NCBI RefSeq assembly: GCF_024580735.1
Contig: NZ_JANIJX010000004.1
Location: forward strand, 1-64,000
DNA length: 64,000 nt
Origin: Brevibacterium moorei
Lineage (GTDB): Bacteria > Actinomycetota > Actinomycetes > Actinomycetales > Brevibacteriaceae
Reading direction: 5' to 3'
Shown here: one piece after another, positions 25,316 through 35,892 of the stretch
Numbering within the stretch: the first letter of the stretch is position 1
Layout: each line of letters starts with the position of its first letter
Position numbers and translations under genes: made by a program
The notes under the pieces: model-generated
Database searches by the model: none
What the model was told of the DNA's origin: nothing
The model's input: the letters and a program-made list of their open reading frames with translations, nothing else

Positions 25316-26280
25316 GCGGACCCGGCCCGCACCAGCCGGGCAATGCCCGTCCAGCAGGCCAGAAGGAATGCGCCCCAGACGAGGCCGGTGAGCAAGGAGA
25401 AGCCCGTCTCCGTCAACCAGCCCAGGACGGGTCCCAGGAAGCCGGTGGCCTGTGCCACGAGCCCGGCGAGGTGCTCGACGCCGTGGTAGACCACCGGCCA
25501 GCCCACGTCGGATGTTCCCTTGAGCAGGATGTGGCCTCCCACCCACAGCATGGCGAAGGTGCCCACGACCGACAGGAGCGTCAGCAGTCTGGGCATGCCC
25601 CAGAGCAGGAATCCACCGCAGGCCCGGCCCGCGGGTGTGCGACCCCTGCGATACATGAGTACGCCCACATCGTCCATTTTCACGATCACGGCCACCACCC
25701 CGTAGACCAGGGCGGTGAGGATGAGGGCGACGATGACAAGGGTGGTGAAGCGGTCCCAGAACGCTTGTCCCGCAACCTCGGAGAGGCTGATGACCATGAT
25801 CTCCGTGGACAGGATGAAATCGGTGGTCACCGCCTGACGCACCATCGCCCGTTCCGCCTCGGGCCCGCGCAGGGCCACCGGAGGCGGAACGGGCGATGCG
25901 GCTCCGGCGGCACCGTCGGAGCCCGGGCGCAGCCAGTGCCAGACCTTCTCGGCGCCCTCGAAGCACAGATAGCTCCCGCCGATCATCAGCAGCGGGGTGA
26001 GCACCCAGGGTGCGAACTGGCTGAGCAGCAGCGCCGCCGGCAGGATGATGAGGATCTTGTTGATCGCACTGCCCAGCGCGATCCGGCCGATCACGGGCAG
26101 TTCGCGCGAGGGCTTGATGCCCTCGACGAACTGCGGGGCCACAGCCGCGTCGTCGACGACGACCCCGGTCGTCTTCAGGCTGGTGGACACCGCCGCATCG
26201 GCCAGGGGGCGCACGTGTGCGGCGCTCATCTTCGTCAGGGTCGCGATATCGTCCAGCAGCGCGAACAAGCCTCCGCTCAT
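25312..26280 (-). CDS. DUF808 (YedI-like) membrane protein
   Basis: 322 residues from the ATG at 26280, with GGAGGAGG upstream. Starts [21 protein letters not shown] and continues [20 protein letters not shown], then the typical EKVWHWL segment; several C-terminal membrane helices. This is the DUF808 pattern (E. coli YedI), an inner membrane protein without known role. Its end overlaps the MFS gene end by 4 bp (convergent), and it is divergent from tpx. Confidence 0.87.
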   Translation of the reverse strand: MSGGLFALLDDIATLTKMSAAHVRPLADAAVSTSLKTTGVVVDDAAVAPQFVEGIKPSRELPVIGRIALGSAINKILIILPAALLLSQFAPWVLTPLLMIGGSYLCFEGAEKVWHWLRPGSDGAAGAASPVPPPVALRGPEAERAMVRQAVTTDFILSTEIMVISLSEVAGQAFWDRFTTLVIVALILTALVYGVVAVIVKMDDVGVLMYRRGRTPAGRACGGFLLWGMPRLLTLLSVVGTFAMLWVGGHILLKGTSDVGWPVVYHGVEHLAGLVAQATGFLGPVLGWLTETGFSLLTGLVWGAFLLACWTGIARLVRAGSA

Positions 26281-26372
26281 GGCCCTCCTCCGGTTCGGCT
26301 CACGGGATACCGGCCAAGTATATGGCGTGCGCGCCACTGGAAATGCCGAGCGATCCGGGGCAGGATGGGGGT

Positions 26373-26873
26373 ATGTCTACTACCGCATTCAATTCCGCAC
26401 CCGTGAACACCACCGGCTCGCTGCCCGCAGTCGGCGCGGACCTGCCCGCCTTCGAACTGGTCGGCGGCGACTTGGCCCCCGTGACCTCGGCCGATCTGGC
26501 CGGCAAGAAGCTCGTCCTGAACATCTTCCCGTCGCTGGACACCGGTGTGTGCGCGGCCTCCGTGCACAAGTTCAACGAACTCGCCGCAGACCTCGACGCC
26601 ACCGTAGTGTGCGTGTCCAACGACCTGCCGTTCGCCCAGGCCCGTTTCTGCGGGGCAGAGGGCATCGACAACGTCATCGTCGCCTCGGGCTTCCGCTCCG
26701 GCTTCGGACAGGACTACGGCGTGACCATGGAAGACGGCCCGCTGGCCGCCCTGCTGGCCCGCTCGGTCGTCGTCGCCGACGCCAATGGCAAGGTCGTCTA
26801 CACCGAACTGGTCCCGGAGATCACGACCGAACCGGACTACGATTCCGCCGTCGAAGCCGTCAAGGCCGCATGA
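26373..26873 (+). CDS. tpx: Thiol peroxidase Tpx
   Basis: 166 residues of the Tpx peroxiredoxin subfamily. Peroxidatic Cys in [16 protein letters not shown], resolving Cys in [17 protein letters not shown], and [12 protein letters not shown] as in all Tpx proteins. It reduces H2O2 and alkyl peroxides with thioredoxin. Overlaps the next gene by 4 bp (ATGA). A weak -10 (CAGGAT) lies 6 bp before the ATG. Confidence 0.95.
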   Translation: MSTTAFNSAPVNTTGSLPAVGADLPAFELVGGDLAPVTSADLAGKKLVLNIFPSLDTGVCAASVHKFNELAADLDATVVCVSNDLPFAQARFCGAEGIDNVIVASGFRSGFGQDYGVTMEDGPLAALLARSVVVADANGKVVYTELVPEITTEPDYDSAVEAVKAA

Positions 26874-27271
26874 TCGACAACCCGTTGGCGGGCACCTGCC
26901 CGTGCGGCGGGAAACCAGAGGGGGCCGCGTTCGCAGACTGCTGCGGACCGGCCCTTTCCGGTGCCCGCTGGCCCGAAACGGCCGAGTCCCTGATGCGTTC
27001 GCGCTATACGGCCTTCGCGCTGGCCGATGAAGACCATCTGTTCCGCACCTGGCACCCCCGCACCCGGCCGCCGGGCCGGCTGAGCGACGCCAATACCCGC
27101 TGGACCGGCTTGGAGCTCGGCCGGGTGATCGGAGGGGGAGCCGAGGACAAGACCGGCACCGTCGAATTCACCGCGCACTACGTCGGGGCCGGGGCCGGCC
27201 CGGGTGTGATGCACTGCGTCTCCACCTTCGCCCGCCGGGCCGGACGCTGGATGTACGTCGAGGATCTCTAG
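26870..27271 (+). CDS. YchJ family protein with SEC-C-like zinc motif
   Basis: 133 residues. N-terminal Cys cluster [18 protein letters not shown] resembles the SEC-C zinc motif, followed by the family signature [24 protein letters not shown] and C-terminal [11 protein letters not shown]0225/YchJ proteins have a cystatin/NTF2-like fold and no known activity. Translationally coupled to tpx, hinting at a redox-related job (inference). Overlaps the convergent patatin gene end by 4 bp. Confidence 0.88.
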   Translation: MIDNPLAGTCPCGGKPEGAAFADCCGPALSGARWPETAESLMRSRYTAFALADEDHLFRTWHPRTRPPGRLSDANTRWTGLELGRVIGGGAEDKTGTVEFTAHYVGAGAGPGVMHCVSTFARRAGRWMYVEDL

Positions 27272-28155
27272 GGGCGCGCAAGGCCCAGAAACTCGCGCAG
27301 CGCGGGCAGCTCCTGCCTGGCCTGCGACAGGCCCAGCCGATGGGCCGCCGCCAGGCGGGACAGGTCACGGGTGCTGTTCTTCAACGGCATCACCTCGGGT
27401 GCGAAGATATGTGCCCTGCCCTGCCGTTCGAGCTCGAAGATCCGCTCCCTGGTCGCGTTGTAGCGCTCATGGCGGGTGAACATGGCCTCCACCAGGCGGG
27501 GATAGCTCCGGAAGTGGGCGCGCAGGAAGGAACGCATGCCCACCGGCTCCTTGACGTAATCGCGCTGCTGGGTCAAGACGATGACGAAGCGCTCGAACCC
27601 CGCTTCCTGTGCCAGGGTCAGGGGGATACCGCCATCGGCGCCCATGGCCCCGTCGACGTAGAGCCTGCCGTCGATGTCCACCGGAGGCATGATGACCGGC
27701 ATGGTCGACGATGCCTGTACTCTGGCCATCAGATCGTCCATCCGCGCATAGTCCGCCTTCGACCACACCACTTCCGCGCCGGTGCGCACATCGAAGCCCA
27801 CGCACAGCATATCGGCGGGATTGTCCTGGAAATCCCGCCAGTGAAACGGCAGGGCCATACCCGGCTCGCAGGTCTCCCGGTAGATGTACCGGGCATTGAA
27901 ATAGCCCTGGCCCCGGCTGAAACTGCGCCATCCTCCGAAGCGCTCATCGGCGGGGAAGTCGACGAAGGACCTACGGGTGCGTTTGGCGTCGCGGGAGACG
28001 TAGTTCGCGGCATTCGAAGCACCGGCGCTGATACCCGCCACCCAATCGAAATCGATGCCCTGTTCCAACAGGGTCACCGCAAATGCGCTGGTCAGGGCCG
28101 CGCGCATGCCGCCGCCCTCGAAGACCAGGGCCGTATCGGAGATTCTGGTTCCCAT
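27268..28155 (-). CDS. Patatin-like phospholipase
   Basis: 295 residues. Oxyanion motif EGGGMR (residues 13-18), nucleophile elbow AGISAGASN, and catalytic Asp in VDGAMGADGG complete the Ser-Asp dyad. Similar to bacterial YjjU-type patatins with C-terminal HRLGLSQ region. It likely hydrolyses acyl esters of membrane lipids on the cytoplasmic side; no signal peptide. A TAGAGT -10 box lies 7 bp before the ATG. Confidence 0.88.
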   Translation of the reverse strand: MGTRISDTALVFEGGGMRAALTSAFAVTLLEQGIDFDWVAGISAGASNAANYVSRDAKRTRRSFVDFPADERFGGWRSFSRGQGYFNARYIYRETCEPGMALPFHWRDFQDNPADMLCVGFDVRTGAEVVWSKADYARMDDLMARVQASSTMPVIMPPVDIDGRLYVDGAMGADGGIPLTLAQEAGFERFVIVLTQQRDYVKEPVGMRSFLRAHFRSYPRLVEAMFTRHERYNATRERIFELERQGRAHIFAPEVMPLKNSTRDLSRLAAAHRLGLSQARQELPALREFLGLARP

Positions 28156-28233
28156 ACTCCGAACTCTAACGGGGCACGGCGCCCTCGCGTGGACCGGGCA
28201 CAGATCGCCGTTCGCACGTGGGACAATCGGGTC

Positions 28234-28686
28234 ATGGCCGAAAACCAGAACGACCTGCCCACTGATGAGCTGCGCTCAGTGACGATCACCCGCCTTGCAG
28301 AGGGCCGATACCTGGCCCGGAATGCATCGGGGAACACGCTCGAGTTCGGGCGCGACGAGGAACTGTTCAGCCCCGTCGAACTGCTGTTGGCCGCGATCGC
28401 CGGCTGCTCCTCGATCGACGTCGACGTGGTGACCAGCAGGCGCGGCGAACCGGACCGCTTCGATGTCACGGCTGCCGCCCGCAAGGTCACAGAGGACGGG
28501 GCCAATCGACTCGACGACGTGCATCTGTCGTTCGATTTGGCGTTCCCCGACACGGAGGCCGGGCGCAAGGCCGCCGGTACCGTGGAGCGGGCGGTGCAGC
28601 TCTCACACGAGAAGTACTGCACGGTCTCGCGCACCGTACAACACGGTGCGCGGGTGGATTTCGAGGCGCACACCGAACTGGACTGA
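28234..28686 (+). CDS. OsmC/Ohr family peroxiredoxin
   Basis: 150 residues. The two redox cysteines of the family are present in LLAAIAGCSSIDVDVV and HEKYCTVSRTVQ; SPVELLLAAIAGC is the OsmC helix. These proteins reduce organic peroxides, often with lipoylated or mycothiol-type partners. The GACAAT -10-like box ends 6 bp before the ATG; there is no ribosome site. Single gene divergent from patatin. Confidence 0.9.
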   Translation: MAENQNDLPTDELRSVTITRLAEGRYLARNASGNTLEFGRDEELFSPVELLLAAIAGCSSIDVDVVTSRRGEPDRFDVTAAARKVTEDGANRLDDVHLSFDLAFPDTEAGRKAAGTVERAVQLSHEKYCTVSRTVQHGARVDFEAHTELD

Positions 28687-28746
28687 GCACCCGGCGGGCG
28701 GGTGGAACCGGGCGGTTGCCCGCCCGCGCCCCGAGCGGTCGCCGGC

Positions 28747-29196
28747 TTACTTCAGAGCCTTGCCGACCTTGTGCAGGCGGTGACTCAGCTGCATGATCCG
28801 CACACTGCCCACAACGCCGGCGATGAGGATGCCGGCGATGGCGGACAGGATGATCGCAACGCCCAGGGGCAGGCTGAACTCCCAACCGAAGTAGTGGAAG
28901 ACCGCGGCCTCGTTGTTCTGCACGATGAAGACCAGCAGCAGCACCAGAACGACTGCGCCCACGATGAGCGAGATCCACATGCCGATGCTCAGCCCGGAGG
29001 TTCCCGGCACCGTGACCGGGGGAACGACCTCGGCTTCGGTAGGCGCTTCGGGGCCGTCCTCGCCGGTTGGCTGAGTCGGCTCCAGGGCGTCAGGTGACCC
29101 GGTCCGGTCCGATGCCGCGATGACCTCGCGTCCGGGCAGCTGTTCCTGCGGGTCGACTGGGGAGTTCTCGTCTGCGGGTGTTGTGGATTCGTCCAT
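28747..29196 (-). CDS. LapA-domain membrane protein
   Basis: 149 residues. A long acidic, Pro/Glu-rich N-terminus (1-65), then two membrane segments (WISLIVGAVVLVLLLVFIVQN and LGVAIILSAIAGILIAGVVGSV) framing the LapA (DUF1049) signature QNNEAAVFHYFGWEFSLPLG, then a basic C-terminal helix (LSHRLHKVGKALK). Function in actinobacteria is unknown. Downstream of icd in the same direction but separated from it by a strong terminator. Confidence 0.82.
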   Translation of the reverse strand: MDESTTPADENSPVDPQEQLPGREVIAASDRTGSPDALEPTQPTGEDGPEAPTEAEVVPPVTVPGTSGLSIGMWISLIVGAVVLVLLLVFIVQNNEAAVFHYFGWEFSLPLGVAIILSAIAGILIAGVVGSVRIMQLSHRLHKVGKALK

Positions 29197-29214
29197 GGCA
29201 GAACCCTATCAACG

Positions 29215-29264
29215 GCACACGGGCCCGGTCCCACTCCACGCGGAGTGGGACCGGGCCCGTGTGC
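29215..29264 (-). terminator. Terminator after icd, 23-bp perfect stem
   Basis: Arms 29215-29237 and 29242-29264 are exact reverse complements (start GCACACGGGCCCGG) around a 4-base loop. It separates icd from the LapA gene. No U-tract follows. Confidence 0.8.
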
Positions 29265-29295
29265 CGACTATCGGACGGCGTCAGCCGCCGACCGC

Positions 29296-31515
<2,220 letters not shown>

Positions 31516-31666
31516 AGTGAAGAACCACTCCAGATCGTTCTTAAGGGTTTAAGCACGGTCAGTCTATCGGGTGGGTTACTCTGGGAGGCGCGCCGTCCGG
31601 CGCTCGATACGACCCGCGCGCCTGCGGCCGGGGTCCCGCGTACGACCCAGAGGAGTCCGACAGCCC

Positions 31667-32293
31667 GTGGCCAAGCTCTACTTCCGTTATGGCGCGATGA
31701 ATTCGGGGAAGTCCACGGCCCTGCTGCAGGCCGCCTTCAACTACGAGGAGCGCGGCCAGCGGGTGCTGGTGGCCAAACCCTCAGTCGACGTCAAGGGCGC
31801 GGGCCAGGTGATGTCGCGGCTGGGCGTGACCCGCGCGGTCGACTTCCTCATCGGCGTCGAGGACGACGTCGAAGCGCTGTTCAACGACGAGGCCGGGATG
31901 ATCGCCCACGACGCACTGCTGGAATCGGTCGGCGGTGTCCCACCGGTGGCCTGCCTGCTGATCGACGAGGCGCAGTTCCTGACGCCCGAGCAGATCGATG
32001 GACTGATGCGCATCGCGACGCTGCGCGGGGTCCCCGTGATGTGTTACGGCATCCGCACGGACTTCCGGACCAGGGCGTTCCCCGGCTCGGCCCGGCTGCT
32101 GGAGATCGCGCACACCCTTGAAGAACTCAAGACGATCTGCCGCTGTGGGCGCAAGGCGATGTTCAACGGCCGCCGCATCGACGGCCGGTTCGTCTTCGCC
32201 GGCGACCAGGTCGCCATCGACGGGGTCGAAGCGACGTACGAATCCCTGTGCTCTGCCTGCTACCTCGAGGAGTCGGGCGGACGCCTGGGCTGA
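31667..32293 (+). CDS. tdk: Thymidine kinase (type II)
   Basis: 208 residues from the GTG at 31667 (GAGGAG upstream). P-loop YGAMNSGKST (Walker A), Walker B LLIDEAQFL, lasso region with the zinc Cys sets CRCG and CSAC, and the thymidine-binding GRFVFAGDQVAIDG. Phosphorylates thymidine for salvage. The next gene starts 22 bp downstream but has its own -10 box. Confidence 0.94.
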   Translation: MAKLYFRYGAMNSGKSTALLQAAFNYEERGQRVLVAKPSVDVKGAGQVMSRLGVTRAVDFLIGVEDDVEALFNDEAGMIAHDALLESVGGVPPVACLLIDEAQFLTPEQIDGLMRIATLRGVPVMCYGIRTDFRTRAFPGSARLLEIAHTLEELKTICRCGRKAMFNGRRIDGRFVFAGDQVAIDGVEATYESLCSACYLEESGGRLG

Positions 32294-32315
32294 GGGCCTG
32301 CGGTAGCGTGGAGCC

Positions 32316-33107
32316 ATGCTGAAACTGACGTACTCGGTGCTCAACCCCGAATACACCCACGCTCCCACCGTCATCCTGGGTCCGCCCCTGGGTGCGCACG
32401 CCGCCGTCTGGGCCGGTGTGGCCTACCGACTGGCCGAGGAGTTCCGCGTCGTGACCTACGATCTGCCCGGCCACGGTCTGGACGTGGAGAACCGGGCGGC
32501 GGCCCGGGCGGGAGAGCTGGACTATACGGTCGCCGACCTCGCCGCCGGTGTGGTGGCGATCGCCGATGAACTGGGCGTTGACACCTTCCATTTCGCCGGC
32601 TGTTCGATCTCCGGCGGGGTGGCCCAGCACCTGGCCCTGGACCATGCCGAGCGCTTGGCCTCGGTCGCCGTCCTGTGCTCCCAGGAGCGCTTCGGCGATC
32701 CGCAGACCTACCTCGACCGGGCGGCCGAGGTGTTGCGCGACGGGACGCGTTCGCTGGTGGCCGATACAGCGGACCGGTGGTTCGCCGCCGGATTCCTCGA
32801 CGAGGACAATCCGACCGCCGGGATCGTGCTCGAAATGCTCGCCGGCACCGATGACGCTGCCTACGCGGCGGCCTGCCGGGCCCTGGCGGGCTACGACCTG
32901 ACCGGTCGCACCCAGGCCATCACCGTGCCGGCACTCTACATCGCGGGGGTTCAGGACCCCGGGGCTACCCCGGAGCTGATGGAATCCCTGGCCGCACGGA
33001 TCGCCGGCGCGAAGTTCGTCACCATCCCGGATTCGGCCCATCTGTGCCTGGCCGAACACCCCGAACTCGTCGCCGACCACTTGGAGGAGTTCTTCCTTGC
33101 CCACTGA
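32316..33107 (+). CDS. Alpha/beta hydrolase (3-oxoadipate enol-lactonase-like)
   Basis: 263 residues. PPLGAHAAVW oxyanion region, nucleophile elbow GCSISGGVAQHL (GxSxG), acid in AGVQDPGATPE, His in PDSAHLCLAEHPE. This matches the PcaD/EstB branch. No beta-ketoadipate pathway genes are near, so the lactonase role is not supported by context. A TAGCGT -10 box lies 6 bp before the ATG. Its last 11 bases overlap the OYE gene, whose ribosome site lies within it. Confidence 0.82.
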   Translation: MLKLTYSVLNPEYTHAPTVILGPPLGAHAAVWAGVAYRLAEEFRVVTYDLPGHGLDVENRAAARAGELDYTVADLAAGVVAIADELGVDTFHFAGCSISGGVAQHLALDHAERLASVAVLCSQERFGDPQTYLDRAAEVLRDGTRSLVADTADRWFAAGFLDEDNPTAGIVLEMLAGTDDAAYAAACRALAGYDLTGRTQAITVPALYIAGVQDPGATPELMESLAARIAGAKFVTIPDSAHLCLAEHPELVADHLEEFFLAH

Positions 33108-34269
33108 CTCCGCGAATCCGACCCATCTGTTCGAACCCATCACGCTGCGCGGCCTGACGGTGCGCAACCGTATCTGGTTGCCGGCCATGTGCCAGTACTC
33201 ATCGCCCACCGGTACGGGGATACCGGGGGACTGGCACCTCGTACACCTGGGCGCCAGGGCGACAGGGGGCTTCGGCCTCCTCATCACCGAAGCCGCCGCC
33301 ATCGTGCCCGAGGGGCGTATTTCCCCGCAGGATGCGGGCCTGTGGAACGACGCCCAGCGCGATGCCTGGCGGCCGATCGTCGACTTCGTCCACGGGCAGG
33401 GTGCCGCCATCGCCGTACAGCTGGCCCACGCCGGCCGCAAGGCGGGTACCTACCGGGGATTCGTGGGGGAGCCCACGGGTGTGGCACCGGCATCCGCCGG
33501 TGGATGGGAGCCGGTCGGGCCATCGGTCCTGCCCTATCCGGGCCTGGCCACACCGCGGGAACTGACGACAGGGGAAGTCGCCGAGGTCTCCCGCGCCTTC
33601 GCCGCCGCCGCGCGCCGGGCCGTGGACGCCGGGTTCGACACCGTGCAGCTGCACGCGGCCCACGGCTATCTGCTCCACGAGTTCCTCTCGCCGATCTCGA
33701 ATCGGCGCACCGACGCCTACGGCGGTGATCTGGCCGGCCGTGCCAAGCTCCTGCTGGACACCGTCGACCTGGTGCGCGCGGAACTGGGAGAGGACCGTCC
33801 GCTCCTGGTCCGGATGTCCGCGACCGAATGGCTCGACGAAGCGGACGACTCGGTCGATCCCACCGCCCGGGGGCTGACGCTTAACGATGCGGTGACGGTC
33901 GCCGGCTGGCTGGCCGAGCGCGGGGTGGACATGATCGACGTGTCGAGCTCCGGCAACACCCCGGCGCGGATTCCGGTGGGTCCTGGCTATCAGGTACCGC
34001 TGGCCGCGCGGATCAAAGCGGAACTGGCCGCCCGCGCGCAGTCGGAGGGGGCCTCGGCCGCAGGGGCCGTGCCGGCCATCGGCACGGTCGGGCTCATCAC
34101 GGAACCCGCCCAGGCGGAATCCCTGCTGGTCACCGGTCAGGCGGATATCGCACTGATCGGCCGGGCCGCACTGCGCGAACCCGCCTGGCCGCAGCGCGCC
34201 GCACACGAACTGGGCCTTGACTGGCACGCAGCACCCTACCCGCCGCAATACACCCGTGGTCGCTGGTAG
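33097..34269 (+). CDS. NADH:flavin oxidoreductase (Old Yellow Enzyme, YqjM/NamA type)
   Basis: 390 residues, TTG start preceded by GGAGGAG inside the upstream hydrolase gene. OYE barrel: NRIWLPAMCQYSS (the CQYS segment has the Cys that tunes FMN in YqjM), LAHAGRKA with catalytic His pair region, LHAAHGYLLHEFLSPISNRRTDAYGG and C-terminal IGRAALREPAWP. It reduces activated alkenes with NAD(P)H. Co-expression with an alpha/beta hydrolase suggests a small catabolic or detoxification pair (inference). Confidence 0.92.
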   Translation: MPTDSANPTHLFEPITLRGLTVRNRIWLPAMCQYSSPTGTGIPGDWHLVHLGARATGGFGLLITEAAAIVPEGRISPQDAGLWNDAQRDAWRPIVDFVHGQGAAIAVQLAHAGRKAGTYRGFVGEPTGVAPASAGGWEPVGPSVLPYPGLATPRELTTGEVAEVSRAFAAAARRAVDAGFDTVQLHAAHGYLLHEFLSPISNRRTDAYGGDLAGRAKLLLDTVDLVRAELGEDRPLLVRMSATEWLDEADDSVDPTARGLTLNDAVTVAGWLAERGVDMIDVSSSGNTPARIPVGPGYQVPLAARIKAELAARAQSEGASAAGAVPAIGTVGLITEPAQAESLLVTGQADIALIGRAALREPAWPQRAAHELGLDWHAAPYPPQYTRGRW

Positions 34270-34270
34270 G

Positions 34271-34639
34271 TCACCGGTCGTCTTCGGCGGGGGTTGTGAG
34301 TTCGAGGCCGACCACGCCGATGAGGACGAGGGCCAGGAAGAGGATCTTCGCGATGCTGAAGGGCTCACCGGCCACGGCGGCCCAGACCGCGGTCGCGGCG
34401 GTGCCGACACCGGCCCATACGGCATAGGCGGTGCCCAGGGGAATCCTGCGCATCGCCACCTGTAGGCCGCCCACGGACAGGGCCATGCCGATGACGAAGC
34501 CAGCCAGATTCCACGGGTGGAAGAGCCCGGCGTCCAGGGCGTGTGCCCAGACCGCTTCGAACATCCCGGCGACGATGAGGATCGGCCACGCCCAGGCCTT
34601 GGTGGGGGAGTAAGCTCGCAGGCTTTGCATGGTGCTCAT
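34271..34639 (-). CDS. SMR-family transporter subunit B
   Basis: 122 residues. Four membrane segments; TM1 WPILIVAGMFEAVWAHAL carries the essential Glu. GTAYAVWAGVGTAATAVWAA in TM3 is the SMR signature. N-terminal extension of 17 residues. The ATG shares one base with the stop of the preceding SMR gene (TGATG), so the two are coupled and probably form a heterodimer. Paired SMRs under guanidine control export guanidinium. Confidence 0.88.
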   Translation of the reverse strand: MSTMQSLRAYSPTKAWAWPILIVAGMFEAVWAHALDAGLFHPWNLAGFVIGMALSVGGLQVAMRRIPLGTAYAVWAGVGTAATAVWAAVAGEPFSIAKILFLALVLIGVVGLELTTPAEDDR

Positions 34640-34971
34640 CAGCCCACCGCCTTCAGTCCGACCGCCCCGCCCAGCAGGCAGGCGATGAACAGGCAGCGCA
34701 GAACGCTCAGGCGTTCGCGGCCACGGACCACCGAATAGACAATCGTGGTCAATGCGCCCACTCCCACCCAGACGGCGTACGCGGTTGTCACGTCGATGGC
34801 AGTCAGCGCCCAGGCGAGGCCGCCGAGGGACAACAGGGATCCCAGGATGTAGAAGACGATGCGCCAGATCAAGCGCGTATTGCGGGCTGCCAGGGCGGCC
34901 GCCCAGATTATTTCGCACATTCCGGCGGCGATGAGTACCAGCCAGGCCGCACCGGAGGATAAATCGGTCAT
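34639..34971 (-). CDS. SMR-family transporter subunit A
   Basis: 110 residues, four membrane segments. TM1 WLVLIAAGMCEIIWAAAL holds the conserved Glu and TTAYAVWVGVGALTTIVYS is the SMR signature (GVGA). The 11 bases between the guanidine-III-like RNA and the ATG contain no Shine-Dalgarno sequence. First gene of the SMR pair. Function as a guanidinium exporter is inferred from the RNA upstream and the pairing; drug efflux is the alternative. Confidence 0.88.
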   Translation of the reverse strand: MTDLSSGAAWLVLIAAGMCEIIWAAALAARNTRLIWRIVFYILGSLLSLGGLAWALTAIDVTTAYAVWVGVGALTTIVYSVVRGRERLSVLRCLFIACLLGGAVGLKAVG

Positions 34972-34981
34972 GGGAATTCGG

Positions 34982-35025
34982 GGGAACGTCTTTGCGCGTG
35001 GGCCGGTACGTTGCCATTCGTCGGC
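34982..35025 (-). ncRNA. Guanidine-III (ykkC-III) riboswitch candidate
   Basis: The 44-nt RNA upstream of the SMR pair fits the guanidine-III aptamer as I remember it from Thermobifida fusca. It reads GCCG-ACGA-AUGGCAACGUAC then CGGC, a linker, GCAAAGACG and UUCCC. Matching parts: the first stem (GCCG/CGGC; CCGG/CCGG in T. fusca), the ACGA right after it, the hairpin-loop end ..CGUAC, and CAA(A)GACG. The H-type pseudoknot can form between GGCAACGU and ACGUUCCC with one mismatch. It lies 10 nt before the start codon of a paired SMR exporter, the known genetic partner of this class. No database model was run. Confidence 0.72.
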
Positions 35026-35041
35026 TGGCGCGGTCGGCGCC

Positions 35042-35057
35042 CGAGTCGAAACTAGCA
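35042..35057 (-). promoter_or_regulatory. Candidate extended -10 promoter of the SMR operon
   Basis: On the minus strand TGC-TAGTTT (35057-35049) looks like an extended -10 box and would start the transcript about 17 nt before the aptamer. Weak evidence only. Confidence 0.4.
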
Positions 35058-35102
35058 CACCGGGCCGTGCCCCACCGTGGTCGCATCCACTAGGCTGCCG
35101 AT

Positions 35103-35750
35103 ATGCAGACAATCACACTGGGCGACGTCACGGTCCGCTGGATCAGCGTCTCCGATATGGAAAACAACGTCTACCTTTTGACCTCGGCGGCCACCGGCGC
35201 ACAGGTGCTCATCGATGCGGCGGCGGACGCTCCGGCGATCCGCGAGCTCATCGCCGCCGGCTCGGGCAGTGCACCGGTGGCGATCCTGACGACCCACCGG
35301 CACTGGGACCATGTCAGGGCCCTGGCCGAAATCGCGGGCACCGGGGCCGAGGGCAATACGATTCCCGTCTATGCGGGAGCCGACGATGCCCAGGCAGTGG
35401 CCGAGGAATCCGGAGCGCCGGTTGACAGGCAGATCAACCACCTGGAGGACCTCGCCTTCCCCGGCTTCACCCTGCACGCGGTCAAACTGCGCGGGCACAC
35501 CCCCGGGTCGATCGCATATGTGCTGGCAGACGGAGCACAGACCATCATTTTCTCCGGCGACTCGCTGTTCCCCGGTGGGCCGGGCAAGACGTGGAACGAG
35601 GCGGATTTCGACTCCCTGATGGCGGACCTGCAGGCGCGGATCTTCGCGGTGTACCCCGACGATGCGCTGGTCCTGCCGGGCCATGGCGATACCACCACCC
35701 TGGGGGCGGAGCGCCCACACATCCCCGAATGGCTGGCCCGCCGCTGGTGA
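35103..35750 (+). CDS. MBL-fold metallohydrolase (glyoxalase II-like)
   Basis: 215 residues. Metal-binding motif THRHWDHVRAL (HxHxDH), further ligands in LRGHTPGSIAYV, FSGDSLFPGGPGKT and LPGHGDTTT. The set and the length match small glyoxalase II-like hydrolases of actinobacteria. Zn-dependent hydrolysis of a thioester or similar is likely; substrate unknown. The -10 box TAGGCT sits 6 bp before the ATG (leaderless). Confidence 0.88.
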   Translation: MQTITLGDVTVRWISVSDMENNVYLLTSAATGAQVLIDAAADAPAIRELIAAGSGSAPVAILTTHRHWDHVRALAEIAGTGAEGNTIPVYAGADDAQAVAEESGAPVDRQINHLEDLAFPGFTLHAVKLRGHTPGSIAYVLADGAQTIIFSGDSLFPGGPGKTWNEADFDSLMADLQARIFAVYPDDALVLPGHGDTTTLGAERPHIPEWLARRW

Positions 35751-35813
35751 GGAGCCGCGGGCGGTGAGGGCCCGCCACGGGTGAACCATCGCCTGTGTGG
35801 ATACTCCAGCGGT

Positions 35814-35862
35814 TAACAGGGCAGGGGCCCCGGGAACGATTCCCGGGGCCCCTGCCCTGTTA
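35814..35862. terminator. Bidirectional terminator, 23-bp perfect stem
   Basis: Arms 35814-35836 and 35840-35862 (start TAACAGGGCAGGGG) are exact reverse complements around loop CGA, between the convergent MBL gene and oppDF. Confidence 0.82.
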
Positions 35863-35892
35863 CCTGCGACTGCCGGTCCCAGCCGGCGCAGG

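Noticed and set aside
28702-29097. Plus-strand frame opposite the LapA gene
   Set aside because: His/Asp/Gln-rich shadow; the minus-strand protein has two membrane helices and the LapA signature.
34972-35102. Guanidine-I (ykkC) or guanidine-II (mini-ykkC) riboswitch in the SMR leader
   Set aside because: The CUAGGGUUCCG-type core of class I and the paired ACGR tetraloops of class II are absent; only the class III pattern fits.
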